This document shows positions 43,083-50,622 of a stretch of 64,000 bases of DNA, piece by piece (positions within the stretch are counted from its first letter, which is position 1; each line of letters begins with the position of its first letter). A program made the position numbers and the translations under genes. Under the pieces are notes generated by a model. That model was not told the DNA's origin, made no database searches, and was given only the letters and a program-made list of their open reading frames with translations. Origin of the DNA: Xanthomonas vesicatoria ATCC 35937 (GTDB lineage: Bacteria; Pseudomonadota; Gammaproteobacteria; Xanthomonadales; Xanthomonadaceae); assembly GCF_001908725.1 (NCBI RefSeq), contig NZ_CP018725.1, forward strand, positions 3,844,001 through 3,908,000. Direction: 5' to 3'.

Positions 43083-43164
43083 TTCAGATCCATTGGACAG
43101 GGGCCGCCAGGGCGGTCCGTTGAAAACCGCTACGATTCTACCCTTTGCCCCCGGAAGACCGCTG

Positions 43165-43986
43165 ATGATGTCCCCTGGAACCCTGCACGTGGTCGCCACG
43201 CCGATCGGCAACCTGGCCGACCTGTCGCCGCGCGCGCAGGAGGTGTTGCGTGGCGTGGCCGCGATCTGCGCCGAAGACACGCGCCACACCCGTCAATTGC
43301 TCAGCCATTTCGGCATCGACCGCCCGCTGCTGGCCCTGCATGACCACAACGAAGACGCCATGTCCGAGCGCATCGTGGCGCGCCTGCGCGAGGGCGAGTC
43401 GCTGGCCATCGTCAGCGACGCAGGGACCCCGCTGGTCAGCGACCCCGGCTTCAAGCTGGTGCGCGCCGCCCGCGCGGCCGGCATCAAGGTCAGTCCCGTG
43501 CCCGGCGCCTGCGCGGCGATTGCCGCGCTCAGCGTGGCCGGCCTGCCCAGCGACCGCTTCGGCTTCGAGGGCTTTTTGCCGGCCAAGAGCGCCGCCCGCC
43601 GCGAGCGCTTGGCGCACCTGGCCGGCGAGACCCGCACCCTGGTGTTCTACGAGTCCTCCCATCGCATCGTCGATTCGCTGGCCGACCTGCGCCTGGCCTT
43701 CGGCGACGACCGCCCGGCGGTGATCGCCCGCGAACTCACCAAACTATTCGAAACCGTGCTCGATGGCAGCCTGGCCGAGCTGCAAGCCAAGGTCGAAGCC
43801 GACGACAACCAGCGCAAGGGCGAGTTCGTGGTGATGGTGCAGGGCGCGGCCGACGCCGCCGACGGCCAACTGGCCGAGGGTCGCCGCGTCTACGCCAAAC
43901 TCGCCGAACACCTGCCGCCCTCCACCGCGGCCAAGCTCGCTGCCGAGCTGACCGGTGCGCCGCGTAAGGCGTTGTATGGCGGCTAG
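43165..43986 (+). CDS. rsmI: 16S rRNA (cytidine1402-2'-O)-methyltransferase RsmI
   Basis: 273 residues. RsmI methylates the ribose of C1402 in the decoding centre using SAM. It is a tetrapyrrole-methylase fold protein: GTLHVVATPIGNLADLSPRAQ, CAEDTRHTRQLLSHFGI, IVSDAGTPLVSDPGFKLV, VPGACAAIAALSVAGLP and FYESSHRI. Two adjacent ATGs (43165 and 43168) could start it. RsmH, which methylates the same nucleotide on the base, is encoded in the same window at 47068. It is divergent from lpoA. Confidence 0.96.
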   Translation: MMSPGTLHVVATPIGNLADLSPRAQEVLRGVAAICAEDTRHTRQLLSHFGIDRPLLALHDHNEDAMSERIVARLREGESLAIVSDAGTPLVSDPGFKLVRAARAAGIKVSPVPGACAAIAALSVAGLPSDRFGFEGFLPAKSAARRERLAHLAGETRTLVFYESSHRIVDSLADLRLAFGDDRPAVIARELTKLFETVLDGSLAELQAKVEADDNQRKGEFVVMVQGAADAADGQLAEGRRVYAKLAEHLPPSTAAKLAAELTGAPRKALYGG

Positions 43987-44115
43987 GTCTGCCATCGCAG
44001 GGAGTACGTTCGCCTGTGCTCGTGATTCGAGCAAGGCCTCTTCGCGCCCGGGTGTGCTCATATCGCGCCATCGCAGGCTGAATCGCTGCGTCCGTTCTGC
44101 ATGGCGGCGATAGCG

Positions 44116-44121
44116 TAGAAT
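44116..44121 (+). promoter_or_regulatory. -10 box of rnpB
   Basis: TAGAAT at 44116-44121 lies 7 bases before the predicted first base of RNase P RNA, the right distance for a sigma-70 start. The -35 region (around 44093) is weak. The gap 43987-44115 contains a small hairpin (44017-44033) and no gene. Confidence 0.55.
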
Positions 44122-44128
44122 GCGCCTC

Positions 44129-44557
44129 GGCGGAGTCGGCCAGACAGTCGCGTCACTCGCAAGAGTGCCGAGGAAAGTCCGGGCTCCATAGGGCAAGGTG
44201 CCAGGTAACGCCTGGGCGGCGCAAGCCGACGGAAAGTGCAACAGAAAGATACCGCCTACGTCCCTCGTCACCCCTCTGCCGCCACTGAAATGTGCCAGCG
44301 ATGCATCGCATCGCCAAGTGCGCTCAGAGGCCGCAGAGGGGTGGCGAGGGGCCGGTAAGGGTGAAATGGTGCGGTAAGAGCGCACCGCGAGTCCGGTAAC
44401 GGACCGGCACGGCAAACCCCACCTGGAGCAAGACCAAATAGGGATCCATTGGCGTGGCCCGCGCTGGATCCGGGTAGGTTGCTTGAGCGCTGCGGTGACG
44501 TAGCGCCTAGACGAATGACTGTCCACGACAGAACCCGGCTTATCGGCCGGCTCCGCC
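44129..44557 (+). ncRNA. rnpB: RNase P RNA (bacterial type A)
   Basis: About 429 bases. It is the catalytic RNA that trims the 5' leader of tRNA precursors with the RnpA protein. The ends pair in helix P1: GGCGGAGTCGGCC (44129-44141) with GGCCGGCTCCGCC (44545-44557). The conserved cores are present: GAGGAAAGTCCGGGCTCC, the GGTAACGCCTGGG region, GACGGAAAGTGCAACAGAAA, GTAAGGGTGAAA, and the 3' AGAACCCGGCTTATCGGCC. All ORFs overlapping it on either strand are spurious. Confidence 0.97.
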
Positions 44558-44586
44558 GCCTTTTTGGGCGTAGGCCCAAGAAGGCG
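44557..44586 (+). terminator. Hairpin at the 3' end of rnpB
   Basis: CGCCTTTTTGGGC (44557-44569) pairs with GCCCAAGAAGGCG (44574-44586) over 13 bp with one non-Watson-Crick position. It directly follows the last P1 base, so it is probably the primary-transcript terminator removed during RNA maturation. Confidence 0.55.
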
Positions 44587-44919
44587 CCCACGCTTCGTAC
44601 CGCCGCAGGCGGTACAAAACGCGGGCCCCGGCTCCGGGCATGCCAAAACCCCGCGGCTGTCGCCGCGCCCCCTTGACTCAAGGGGGCTTGCAGCTAGACG
44701 GCTGGTCAAGGGGCTCTCGCTACGCGATCCACTCCCTTCCACCGCTTGCGGGGGAAGGTGCCCGAAGGGCGGATGGGACGAGCTTTTCGCTCTGGCGTAC
44801 TGGCGGCAAATCGGGCGTCATGCGCGGCCATCCTGGATCAGCCGATGCTTCGGCGTGCGGAACCAGGCGCGTCCGCGTTGTGGGCCTTCTCGCTCACGCT
44901 GCGGTTGTCAGCGTGCTGC
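44587..44919. repeat. Repeat-rich gap with stacked hairpins, no gene
   Basis: Several short palindromes follow one another: GTACCGCC-GCA-GGCGGTAC (44597-44615), a CCGCGGC/GCCGCGC pair near 44650-44672, CCCCCTTGA-CTC-AAGGGGG near 44669-44687, and CCTTCCACC...GGGGGAAGG followed by GTGCCCGAAGGGCGGATGGG (44735-44777). The last motif resembles a small dispersed repeat I remember from many proteobacterial intergenic regions (unverified). No ORF here is credible. Confidence 0.55.
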
Positions 44920-45237
44920 CTAACCAAACGAGCGAGTGAACAGCTCGTCCAGGGCGTCGATGATGATCTGGCCCTGGTCCTTCAATGTGCCGGCCGGTTT
45001 GCTGAGGACTGTTAGCGGTACTGAGGTCATTTCCAGGGGTTGCAGGATGACGCTGTGGCCGGCGACGGTGAGTTCTGGGGTGAAGCGGGATGGGGTCGGG
45101 GAGTGCTTGGACTTTCGGACCAGGGGGATGATGACGCGGCGTGGTGAGGCGTTGAAAATTTTCGACTGAACGACAACTACGTACGGGATGTTCTTGTTCT
45201 GGCCGACGTTGGCGTAGACATTGAACTGGTCGGTCAT
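44920..45237 (-). CDS. ccdB: CcdB-family toxin
   Basis: 105 residues. CcdB poisons DNA gyrase by trapping its cleavage complex. Similarity to F-plasmid CcdB runs along the chain: FNVYANVGQNKNIPYVVVVQSKIF, SPRRVIIPL, MTSVPLTVL and a final helix QGQIIIDALDELF. The C-terminus is TRSFG rather than the Trp-Gly-Ile end that contacts gyrase in the F protein, so potency or target may differ. ATG 45237 gives the family start and overlaps the antitoxin stop by 4 bases; a longer upstream frame is rejected. Confidence 0.88.
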   Translation of the reverse strand: MTDQFNVYANVGQNKNIPYVVVVQSKIFNASPRRVIIPLVRKSKHSPTPSRFTPELTVAGHSVILQPLEMTSVPLTVLSKPAGTLKDQGQIIIDALDELFTRSFG

Positions 45238-45485
45238 AGCGTGGAGAACTCGTCGGCGAAGGAGCCGTGCGCCTCGGTGAATGACTTCCATTCGCTCGCG
45301 GCGCGTTGCAGCTCAAGCGCTCTTGCGCTGTGGTTGTCGCGTTCCTTGGTGACGTATTCGGCCAGCAACTCTTCCACCTTCGCCGACAGATTGCCGGTCA
45401 TCGCGCGGGCTTGCGAGGCTAGGTCGGCGTTGATGGTCAGATTCAGTGGCTTCTTCTGCGCAGAAACATCGTAGTAGCGGTTCAT
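45234..45485 (-). CDS. ccdA: CcdA-family antitoxin
   Basis: 83 residues. The N-terminal ~40 residues (KKPLNLTINADLASQARAMTG) fit the ribbon-helix-helix DNA-binding domain, and the rest (ERDNHSARALELQRAASEW...ADEFSTL) is the acidic, flexible toxin-wrapping tail. It neutralises CcdB and represses the operon. GAGGAG (minus strand) lies before the ATG. Chromosomal copies often act as stabilising or selfish addiction modules. Confidence 0.88.
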   Translation of the reverse strand: MNRYYDVSAQKKPLNLTINADLASQARAMTGNLSAKVEELLAEYVTKERDNHSARALELQRAASEWKSFTEAHGSFADEFSTL

Positions 45486-45502
45486 GCGTTTGCTCCTCGG
45501 TT

Positions 45503-45537
45503 ATGCGCACGCTATGCGCATGATTTTGGCTTGTCAA
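45503..45537 (-). promoter_or_regulatory. ccdAB promoter and operator
   Basis: On the minus strand TTGACA (45537-45532), a 17-base spacer and TAGCGT form a promoter with a perfect -35. The palindrome ATGCGCA-CGCTA-TGCGCAT (45503-45521) covers the spacer end and the -10, the expected place for CcdA/CcdAB autorepression. The promoter lies inside the 3' end of the upstream NRDE gene. Confidence 0.65.
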
Positions 45538-46301
45538 TGTGTGCCGGTGATGTCCAGCCGTGTTTCGCCCTGGAAGATGCCATCCGGGCCGAAGCGGCGC
45601 TCGTGGATGAAGCCGCCGCCGTGATGGTCCAGCGCTACGATGGTGCTGGCGCGGGTGCCGTAACTGGGGCCGGCAATGAAGGCGGTCGAGAGCAGGCGTT
45701 CGGTGGACAGGTCCACGCCGGTGCTAGGGAGCGACTGGTCGGGCGCGGTGGCGGGGTTGCCCAGTGCGTCCCACAGCGGTTGCAGGTCGTTGCTGTCTTG
45801 GGCGCACCAGTCGTGCAGGACGCCGGCCAACGCACGCGTCTTTGGCCAGGGGGTGTCCAGCGGGCCGTTGGACATGCCGTGGATGCCTGGCTCCAGCTGG
45901 CGCGCCAGCGGCGGGTGGTTGCTCAGGTGCTCGCAGCGCTCTGCGTCGCACAGCAACAGATTGAACGGCGGAAACTCGTGCCCGGCGCCGGCCAGATCGT
46001 GGGCATAGCCGGCCGCGCCCAAGCTGCCGGATAGGTAGTCCGCAATCAGATGTCCGCGCGAGCGGCCCGAGGCGGTGGCGAGCGGATCGCGCACGTTGGT
46101 GACCACCGCAACGCGGCCGTCGCTGCCCAGCCCCACCCAACTGCCGCCCGAGCGCAGATCGCGCCCGGCCAGCACGCTGTCGGCAGGTGCCGCCCAGCGC
46201 GCGAGCGGGGCGGTGAGGCGCTCATGGAATTCGTCGCGGTTGCCGGCCAACAGCAAACGCCAGCGCGGGTGGGTTTTCCAGGCTAGAGCGACCAGGCACA
46301 T
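45534..46301 (-). CDS. NRDE-family (TANGO2-like) protein
   Basis: 255 residues. The N-terminus MCLVALAW and GNRDEFHERLTAPLARW define the NRDE family; Cys2 could act as an N-terminal nucleophile after Met removal, as in Ntn hydrolases. Other conserved parts are AGRDLRSGGSWVGLGSDGRVAVVTNVRDP and FNLLLCD, and the C-terminal TRASTIVALDHHGGGFIHERRF. The human homologue TANGO2 is linked to metabolic disease and haem/lipid handling; bacterial function is unclear. It is monocistronic and divergent from the dcw cluster. Confidence 0.85.
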   Translation of the reverse strand: MCLVALAWKTHPRWRLLLAGNRDEFHERLTAPLARWAAPADSVLAGRDLRSGGSWVGLGSDGRVAVVTNVRDPLATASGRSRGHLIADYLSGSLGAAGYAHDLAGAGHEFPPFNLLLCDAERCEHLSNHPPLARQLEPGIHGMSNGPLDTPWPKTRALAGVLHDWCAQDSNDLQPLWDALGNPATAPDQSLPSTGVDLSTERLLSTAFIAGPSYGTRASTIVALDHHGGGFIHERRFGPDGIFQGETRLDITGTH

Positions 46302-46516
46302 GCCGGCGATTGTCGCCGGTTTGCGCAGTTACGGTATGTAGCTGGCGCAGCGTGAAGTGAGACCGGGGTCGGGTTTACATGGCCTTCACGGCCCTGAATT
46401 TCCGTTCAATCTCAAAATTTGAGACGAAACAGCAACTTGTGGATAAGCTTTGAACAAGTCTCTAAAGAGTGCCGCAACTCATTGATGTGACTGGCGATTT
46501 ACCACCTTGAAAACTG

Positions 46517-46592
46517 TTGACAACCTTTGGCGCGCTGCTAAGGTGGGCATCGGAGGGAAAACCAGGTGTTTTGTGGTTTTTCGTGGTTCAAT
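46517..46592 (+). promoter_or_regulatory. dcw cluster promoter with five phased MraZ boxes
   Basis: TTGACA (46517-46522), a 16-base spacer and TAAGGT (46539-46544) form a plausible promoter. From 46543 five GG-containing boxes follow at exact 10-base steps: GTGGG, GAGGG, CAGGT, GTGGT, GTGGT (46543, 46553, 46563, 46573, 46583). MraZ is known to bind TGGGN repeats spaced by 5 bases, so autorepression is likely. The remaining gap from 46302 contains no gene. Confidence 0.65.
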
Positions 46593-46624
46593 GATCCCCC
46601 AGCGGGTATTCGAGGTTGCATTCG

Positions 46625-47071
46625 GTGTTTCAGGGCGAGACTGCCATCACGGTGGACGACAAGGGGCGCGTGGCGGTACCCACCGCATATCGCGACCTGG
46701 TCACGCGCGTGAGCGGCAATCGCCTGGTTCTCACCTACAACCCGTTTGAGGCCGGTTGCCTGTGGCTGTACGCGGAGAAGGAGTGGGAGCGGGTGCGCGA
46801 CGATGTGATGTCCAAGCCCAACACCCAGCGCGTGGTCCGCACGCTGCAACAGAAGCTGGTGGGTTCATCCGCCGTGCTGGAGCTGGACGCCAATGGCCGT
46901 CTGAGCATTCCGGCCAGCCACCGCAATGCGGTCGGCATCGAAAAAAAGGCCGTGCTGCTGGGCATGGGCGACAAGTTCGAACTCTGGAGCGAGCAGGCAC
47001 ATCGCGCACTGATCCAGCAGACATTGTCTGACGGGGATCTGGGCGATGAATTGCTCGATCTCAGGTTGTGA
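46625..47071 (+). CDS. mraZ: Transcriptional regulator MraZ
   Basis: 148 residues from GTG 46625 ([23 protein letters not shown]); a TTG at 46616 is a possible longer start, but GAGG at 46612-46615 is spaced for the GTG. MraZ is an AbrB-like DNA-binding protein that forms a ring and regulates the dcw operon. Two SpoVT/AbrB-type repeats are visible: [14 protein letters not shown] and [14 protein letters not shown]. Its last 4 bases overlap the probable GTG start of rsmH. Confidence 0.93.
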   Translation: MFQGETAITVDDKGRVAVPTAYRDLVTRVSGNRLVLTYNPFEAGCLWLYAEKEWERVRDDVMSKPNTQRVVRTLQQKLVGSSAVLELDANGRLSIPASHRNAVGIEKKAVLLGMGDKFELWSEQAHRALIQQTLSDGDLGDELLDLRL

Positions 47072-48144
47072 GCCGGGGTGCCCGGATGCGCGGTGAAGCG
47101 CAGCCCGGTCACCCGGTGTCGCAGCCGCCGGCGGCCCATGTGCCGGTGCTGTACACGCAGGTTCTGGATGGCCTGCAGGTGACCGAAGGCGGAGCTTATC
47201 TCGATGGCACGTTCGGGCGTGGCGGACACGCACGCGGCGTGCTGCAACACCTTGGCCCGGGAGGTCGACTGCTGGTGATGGACAAGGACCCCGAGGCGAT
47301 CGCAGTGGCCGAACAAACGTTCGGTGGCGATGCGCGCGTGTCCATCCATCGCGGCAGTTTCGCCGGGCTTGGCCAGGTAGTCGCTGCGGCGACCGTCGAC
47401 GGCATCCTGCTGGATCTGGGCGTGTCTTCGCCGCAGCTGGACGTGGCCGGGCGTGGCTTCAGTTTCGGCAAGGACGGCCCGCTGGACATGCGCATGGACC
47501 CGGACGCCGGCCAGAGCGCGGCCGAGTGGCTGGCGCAGGCGGCCGACCGCGACATCGCCGACGTGCTGTGGACCTACGGCGAAGAACGCCAGAGTCGCCG
47601 CATCGCGCGCGCCATCGTGGCGCGCCGCGCCGAACAGCCGCTGCTGCGCACCGCGCAACTGGCCGACCTGATTGCGTCGGTGATGCCGCGCGGCGACAGC
47701 AAGACGCATCCGGCCACGCGCAGCTTTCAGGCGATCCGTATCTACATCAACCGCGAATTGGACGATCTGCAAGCCGGGTTGGATGCCGCCCTGGACGCGC
47801 TCAAGCCGGGCGGCCGCCTGGCGGTGATCAGCTTCCACTCGCTGGAAGACCGCATCGTCAAGCAATTCATGGCCCGCTACGCCAAGGCCCCGCCGAGCAA
47901 CCGCCGCCTGCCCGAAGCGCAGCCGTTCGTTCCCACGTTGCAGCTGATCAGCGGCGCGATCAAGGCAGACGACGCCGAGTTGAACATCAACCCCCGCGCC
48001 CGCAGCGCGGTGTTGCGGGTGGCTGAGAAGCTGGGAATGGGGAATGGGGAATCGGGAATGGGCAAAGGCAATAGCGCTGCTGCTCCCCGATTCCCGATTC
48101 CCGATTCCCGATTCCCGGCGTCTCCGAACGGAGACGCTGCATGA
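47068..48144 (+). CDS. rsmH: 16S rRNA (cytosine1402-N4)-methyltransferase RsmH
   Basis: 358 residues from GTG 47068 (GTGA overlap with mraZ); ATG 47086 is an alternative start. RsmH methylates N4 of C1402 in 16S rRNA. Motifs: [16 protein letters not shown]-binding [68 protein letters not shown] and [18 protein letters not shown]. The conserved protein ends near [11 protein letters not shown]; residues 322-358 are encoded by an inverted-repeat element (GNGESG..., [10 protein letters not shown]) and are likely a dispensable tail. It overlaps ftsL by 4 bases. Confidence 0.95.
   Translation: MSRGARMRGEAQPGHPVSQPPAAHVPVLYTQVLDGLQVTEGGAYLDGTFGRGGHARGVLQHLGPGGRLLVMDKDPEAIAVAEQTFGGDARVSIHRGSFAGLGQVVAAATVDGILLDLGVSSPQLDVAGRGFSFGKDGPLDMRMDPDAGQSAAEWLAQAADRDIADVLWTYGEERQSRRIARAIVARRAEQPLLRTAQLADLIASVMPRGDSKTHPATRSFQAIRIYINRELDDLQAGLDAALDALKPGGRLAVISFHSLEDRIVKQFMARYAKAPPSNRRLPEAQPFVPTLQLISGAIKADDAELNINPRARSAVLRVAEKLGMGNGESGMGKGNSAAAPRFPIPDSRFPASPNGDAA
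48034..48118 (+). repeat. GGGAAT/ATTCCC inverted-repeat element within the 3' end of rsmH
   Basis: The left arm is GGGAATGGGGAATGGGGAAT and on to 48062; the right arm (48084-48118) is a run of CGATTCCCGATTCCC units. The loop contains AATAGCGCTGCTGCT. The arms can form a stem of about 25 bp in the mRNA. It stays in frame, adding a tail to RsmH before the ftsL overlap. Confidence 0.8.
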
Positions 48145-48404
48145 GCCGCCTGCTGCTCATCGTGCTGCTGGCCTGCAGCATCGCCTCGGCGATCGGTGTC
48201 GTGTACATGCGCCACATGCATCGCAAGTTGTTCGTGCAGTTGTCCAAGCTCGAACACACCCGTGACGAGTTGAACATCGAATTCGGCCGGCTGCAGCTGG
48301 AGCAGGCCACCTGGGCGGAAAGTAACCGTGTCGATCAGGTCGCGCGTGCGCGCATCGGGATGAAGTTCCCGGAAACCAACGACATCGTGGTGGTGCGCCC
48401 ATGA
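48141..48404 (+). CDS. ftsL: Cell division protein FtsL
   Basis: 87 residues. FtsL is a bitopic membrane protein that joins FtsB and FtsQ and activates FtsWI. A short cytoplasmic end, one membrane helix ([20 protein letters not shown]) and a periplasmic leucine-zipper-like coiled coil ([32 protein letters not shown]) are visible, followed by [23 protein letters not shown]. The start overlaps rsmH (ATGA) and the stop overlaps the ATG of the repeat-built ORF (ATGA). Confidence 0.93.
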   Translation: MSRLLLIVLLACSIASAIGVVYMRHMHRKLFVQLSKLEHTRDELNIEFGRLQLEQATWAESNRVDQVARARIGMKFPETNDIVVVRP

Positions 48405-48759
48405 CCATCTGGGACGACAGCTGCTTTGCACAGCGCAGCCGCCCGCAGGGTGGCGCACACGGAGGTGTTGCCATGACAAAACGGCAGGACAGCCGTTTTG
48501 CACGGCGCAGCTGCCCGCAGGGTGGCGCACACGGAGGTGTTGCCATGACAAAACGGCAGGACAGCCGTTTTGCACGGCGCAGCCGCCCGCAGGGTGGCGC
48601 ACACGGAGGTGTTGCCATGACAGAACGGCAGGACAGCCGTTTTGCACGGCGCAGCTGCCCGCAGGGTGGCGCACACGGAGGTGTTGCCATGACAAAACGG
48701 CAGGACAGCCGTTTTGCACGGCGCAGCCGCCCGCAGGGTGGCGCACACGGAGGTGCGCC
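48401..48759 (+). repeat. Five tandem 72-bp units
   Basis: Units start at 48401, 48473, 48545, 48617 and 48689; the last is one base shorter and runs into the ftsI ATG at 48760. Copies 2-5 are nearly identical. They alternate at one position (CTGCCC in 2 and 4, CCGCCC in 1, 3 and 5), so the array grew by duplication of a 144-bp dimer. Each of copies 2, 3 and 5 has the hairpin AAAACGGC-AGGACA-GCCGTTTT; in copy 4 one base (A to G) weakens it. 72 is a multiple of 3, so copy-number change keeps all frames. Confidence 0.95.
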
Positions 48760-48763
48760 ATGA
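48401..48763 (+). CDS. Repeat-built 120-codon ORF between ftsL and ftsI, function unknown
   Basis: This frame overlaps the ftsL stop by 4 bases and its own stop overlaps the ftsI ATG by 4 bases, so it is positioned like a translated operon gene. It is made of five 24-residue units of the type MTKRQDSRFARRSCPQGGAH plus GGVA; the first unit is diverged at its 5' half ([13 protein letters not shown]). Every unit contains GGAGGTG 5 bases before an in-frame ATG, so ribosomes could start at any unit. The peptide is basic and low-complexity with no membrane helix. It may be a non-functional by-product of repeat expansion, a translational relay keeping ftsI coupled, or a real small protein; the sequence does not decide. 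Confidence 0.45.
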   Translation: MTIWDDSCFAQRSRPQGGAHGGVAMTKRQDSRFARRSCPQGGAHGGVAMTKRQDSRFARRSRPQGGAHGGVAMTERQDSRFARRSCPQGGAHGGVAMTKRQDSRFARRSRPQGGAHGGAP

Positions 48764-50622
48764 AGACCGGCCGCAATCGCGCCCGTAGCAACTTCAACCT
48801 GCGCGGCCGCCTGACGTTGGTCGGCATCGCGCTGGGCCTGTGCTCGGTGACGTTGATCGGCCGCGCGGCGTTCGTGCAGCTGGTCAACCGCGATTTCTAC
48901 CAGCGCCAGGGCGAAGCCCGTTACTTGCGCGAACTGCCGATTGCCACCTCGCGCGGCATGATCACCGACCGTAACGGCGAGCCGTTGGCGGTGTCCACGC
49001 CGGTGGAATCGATCTGGGTCAACCCGCAGGAACTGTTGCGCAATCCCGACCGCATCGCCGAGTTGGCCAAGGCGCTCGGCCAGCCGCTGGACGAGTTGAA
49101 CGCCAGGCTGGCGCAGAAGGCCGGCAAGGAATTCATGTACCTGCAGCGCCGGATCAACCCGGACAAGGCGCATGCGATTGTGGCGTTGAAGATTCCGGGC
49201 GTGTTCTCGCAGCGCGAGTTCCGCCGCTTCTATCCACAGGGCGAAGCAATGGCCCACGTGTTGGGCTTTACCAACATCGACGACCGCGGCCAGGAAGGGC
49301 TGGAGCTGGCGTTCGACGAATGGTTGCGTGGCAAGCCCGGCTCCAAGAAGGTGGTGCGCGATGCGCGCGGCGCCATCGTGGAGAGCGTGGACCTGGTGCG
49401 TCCGGCGCAGCCGGGCAAGGACCTGACGCTGAGCATCGACCGTCGCATCCAGTTCTTGGCCTATAAGGAACTGCGCAACGCGCTGGTCGAAAACAATGCG
49501 GCCGGCGGGTCGATGGTGGTGATGGACGTGGCCACCGGCGAAGTGCTGGCGATGGTCAACCTGCCCACTTACAACCCCAACTCGGTCACCGGCATCAACC
49601 CGTCGGCGCGACGCAACCGCGCGGTCACCGATCTGGTGGAGCCGGGTTCGACGATGAAGCCGCTGACCGTGGCCACCGCGCTGACCGCCGGCGTGGTGAC
49701 CAAGGACACCATCATCGATACCAACCCCGGCTATATGTCGGTGGGGCGCTTCACCATCCGCGATGTGCCGCGCAACAACGGCGTGCTCAACGTCACCGGC
49801 GTGATCACCCGCAGCTCCAACATCGGTGCGGCCAAGATCGCGGCCAAGGTGCCGGACCAGACCTTCTACCAGTCGATCCGCAACTTCGGTTACGGCAGTG
49901 CGCCGCATAGCGGGTTCCCGGGCGAGTCGTCAGGCGTGGTGCTGCAGCCAGCGCGCTGGAGCGGCCCGTCCAAGACCACGATGTCCTACGGTTACGGCCT
50001 GTCGGTCACGCCGCTGCAAATTGCGCAGGCGTACGCCACGCTGGGCAACGGCGGCAAGCTGACGCCGCCGACCTTCGTGCGTGGTCAGCACAACGAGACC
50101 CGTCAGGTGATCACCCCCGAGGTGGCGCGTGAAGTCATCGACATGATGGAGACCGTGGTCACCCAGGGCGGCGCCAAGGGCGCGGCGATCCTGGGCTATC
50201 ACGTGGCCGGCAAGACCGGCACCGCCCGCAAGAACGGCGCCAACGGCTACGAGCGTGGGCATTACAACGCGCTGTTCGCCGGCCTGGTGCCGGCCACCCG
50301 TCCGCGCTTTGCCACCGTCATCGTCATCAACGATCCGCAGGGCAAGGTGTATTACGGCGGCCTGGTGTCAGCACCGGTGTTCCACAAGGTGATGGAAGGC
50401 GCGCTGCGGTTGATGGACGTGCCGCCGGACGACATCCAGTCGTGGCTGGCCGCACAGGCCGCCGGCAAGACCGGGCAACCGATCGTCAAGCCGCAACCGG
50501 CCGATCTGGATCCGGCGCTGGTGCCGGACCCGGTGGACGAAGTGTCGGCCGGCATCCCGACCGCCATCGCACCGCCGCCAGCGCCTGCGCAGCCTGCGCC
50601 GCTGCAGGAGAGCCGCCAGTGA
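48760..50622 (+). CDS. ftsI: Septal peptidoglycan transpeptidase FtsI (PBP3)
   Basis: 620 residues. FtsI cross-links septal peptidoglycan with FtsW. A short cytoplasmic N-terminus, one membrane helix ([22 protein letters not shown]), the pedestal domain ([22 protein letters not shown]) and the transpeptidase domain are present. Active-site motifs are SxxK at Ser297 (EPGSTMKP), SSN (ITRSSNIG) and KTG (AGKTGTARK). The C-terminal ~50 residues are Pro/Ala-rich. Translation starts at the end of the tandem repeats with GGAGGTG upstream. The last 4 bases overlap the GTG of murE. Confidence 0.96.
   Translation: MKTGRNRARSNFNLRGRLTLVGIALGLCSVTLIGRAAFVQLVNRDFYQRQGEARYLRELPIATSRGMITDRNGEPLAVSTPVESIWVNPQELLRNPDRIAELAKALGQPLDELNARLAQKAGKEFMYLQRRINPDKAHAIVALKIPGVFSQREFRRFYPQGEAMAHVLGFTNIDDRGQEGLELAFDEWLRGKPGSKKVVRDARGAIVESVDLVRPAQPGKDLTLSIDRRIQFLAYKELRNALVENNAAGGSMVVMDVATGEVLAMVNLPTYNPNSVTGINPSARRNRAVTDLVEPGSTMKPLTVATALTAGVVTKDTIIDTNPGYMSVGRFTIRDVPRNNGVLNVTGVITRSSNIGAAKIAAKVPDQTFYQSIRNFGYGSAPHSGFPGESSGVVLQPARWSGPSKTTMSYGYGLSVTPLQIAQAYATLGNGGKLTPPTFVRGQHNETRQVITPEVAREVIDMMETVVTQGGAKGAAILGYHVAGKTGTARKNGANGYERGHYNALFAGLVPATRPRFATVIVINDPQGKVYYGGLVSAPVFHKVMEGALRLMDVPPDDIQSWLAAQAAGKTGQPIVKPQPADLDPALVPDPVDEVSAGIPTAIAPPPAPAQPAPLQESRQ

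Noticed and set aside
44268..44742. ORFs on both strands over 44268-44742
   Set aside because: They lie across RNase P RNA and the downstream repeat tract and show no protein family.
48401..48759. CRISPR array
   Set aside because: The 72-bp units are directly adjacent with no unique spacers, and no cas genes are near.
48157..49908. Large minus-strand frames across ftsL-ftsI, including a Cys-rich repeat ORF at 48335-48748
   Set aside because: They are antisense shadows kept open by the 72-bp periodicity and the high G+C third positions of ftsI.
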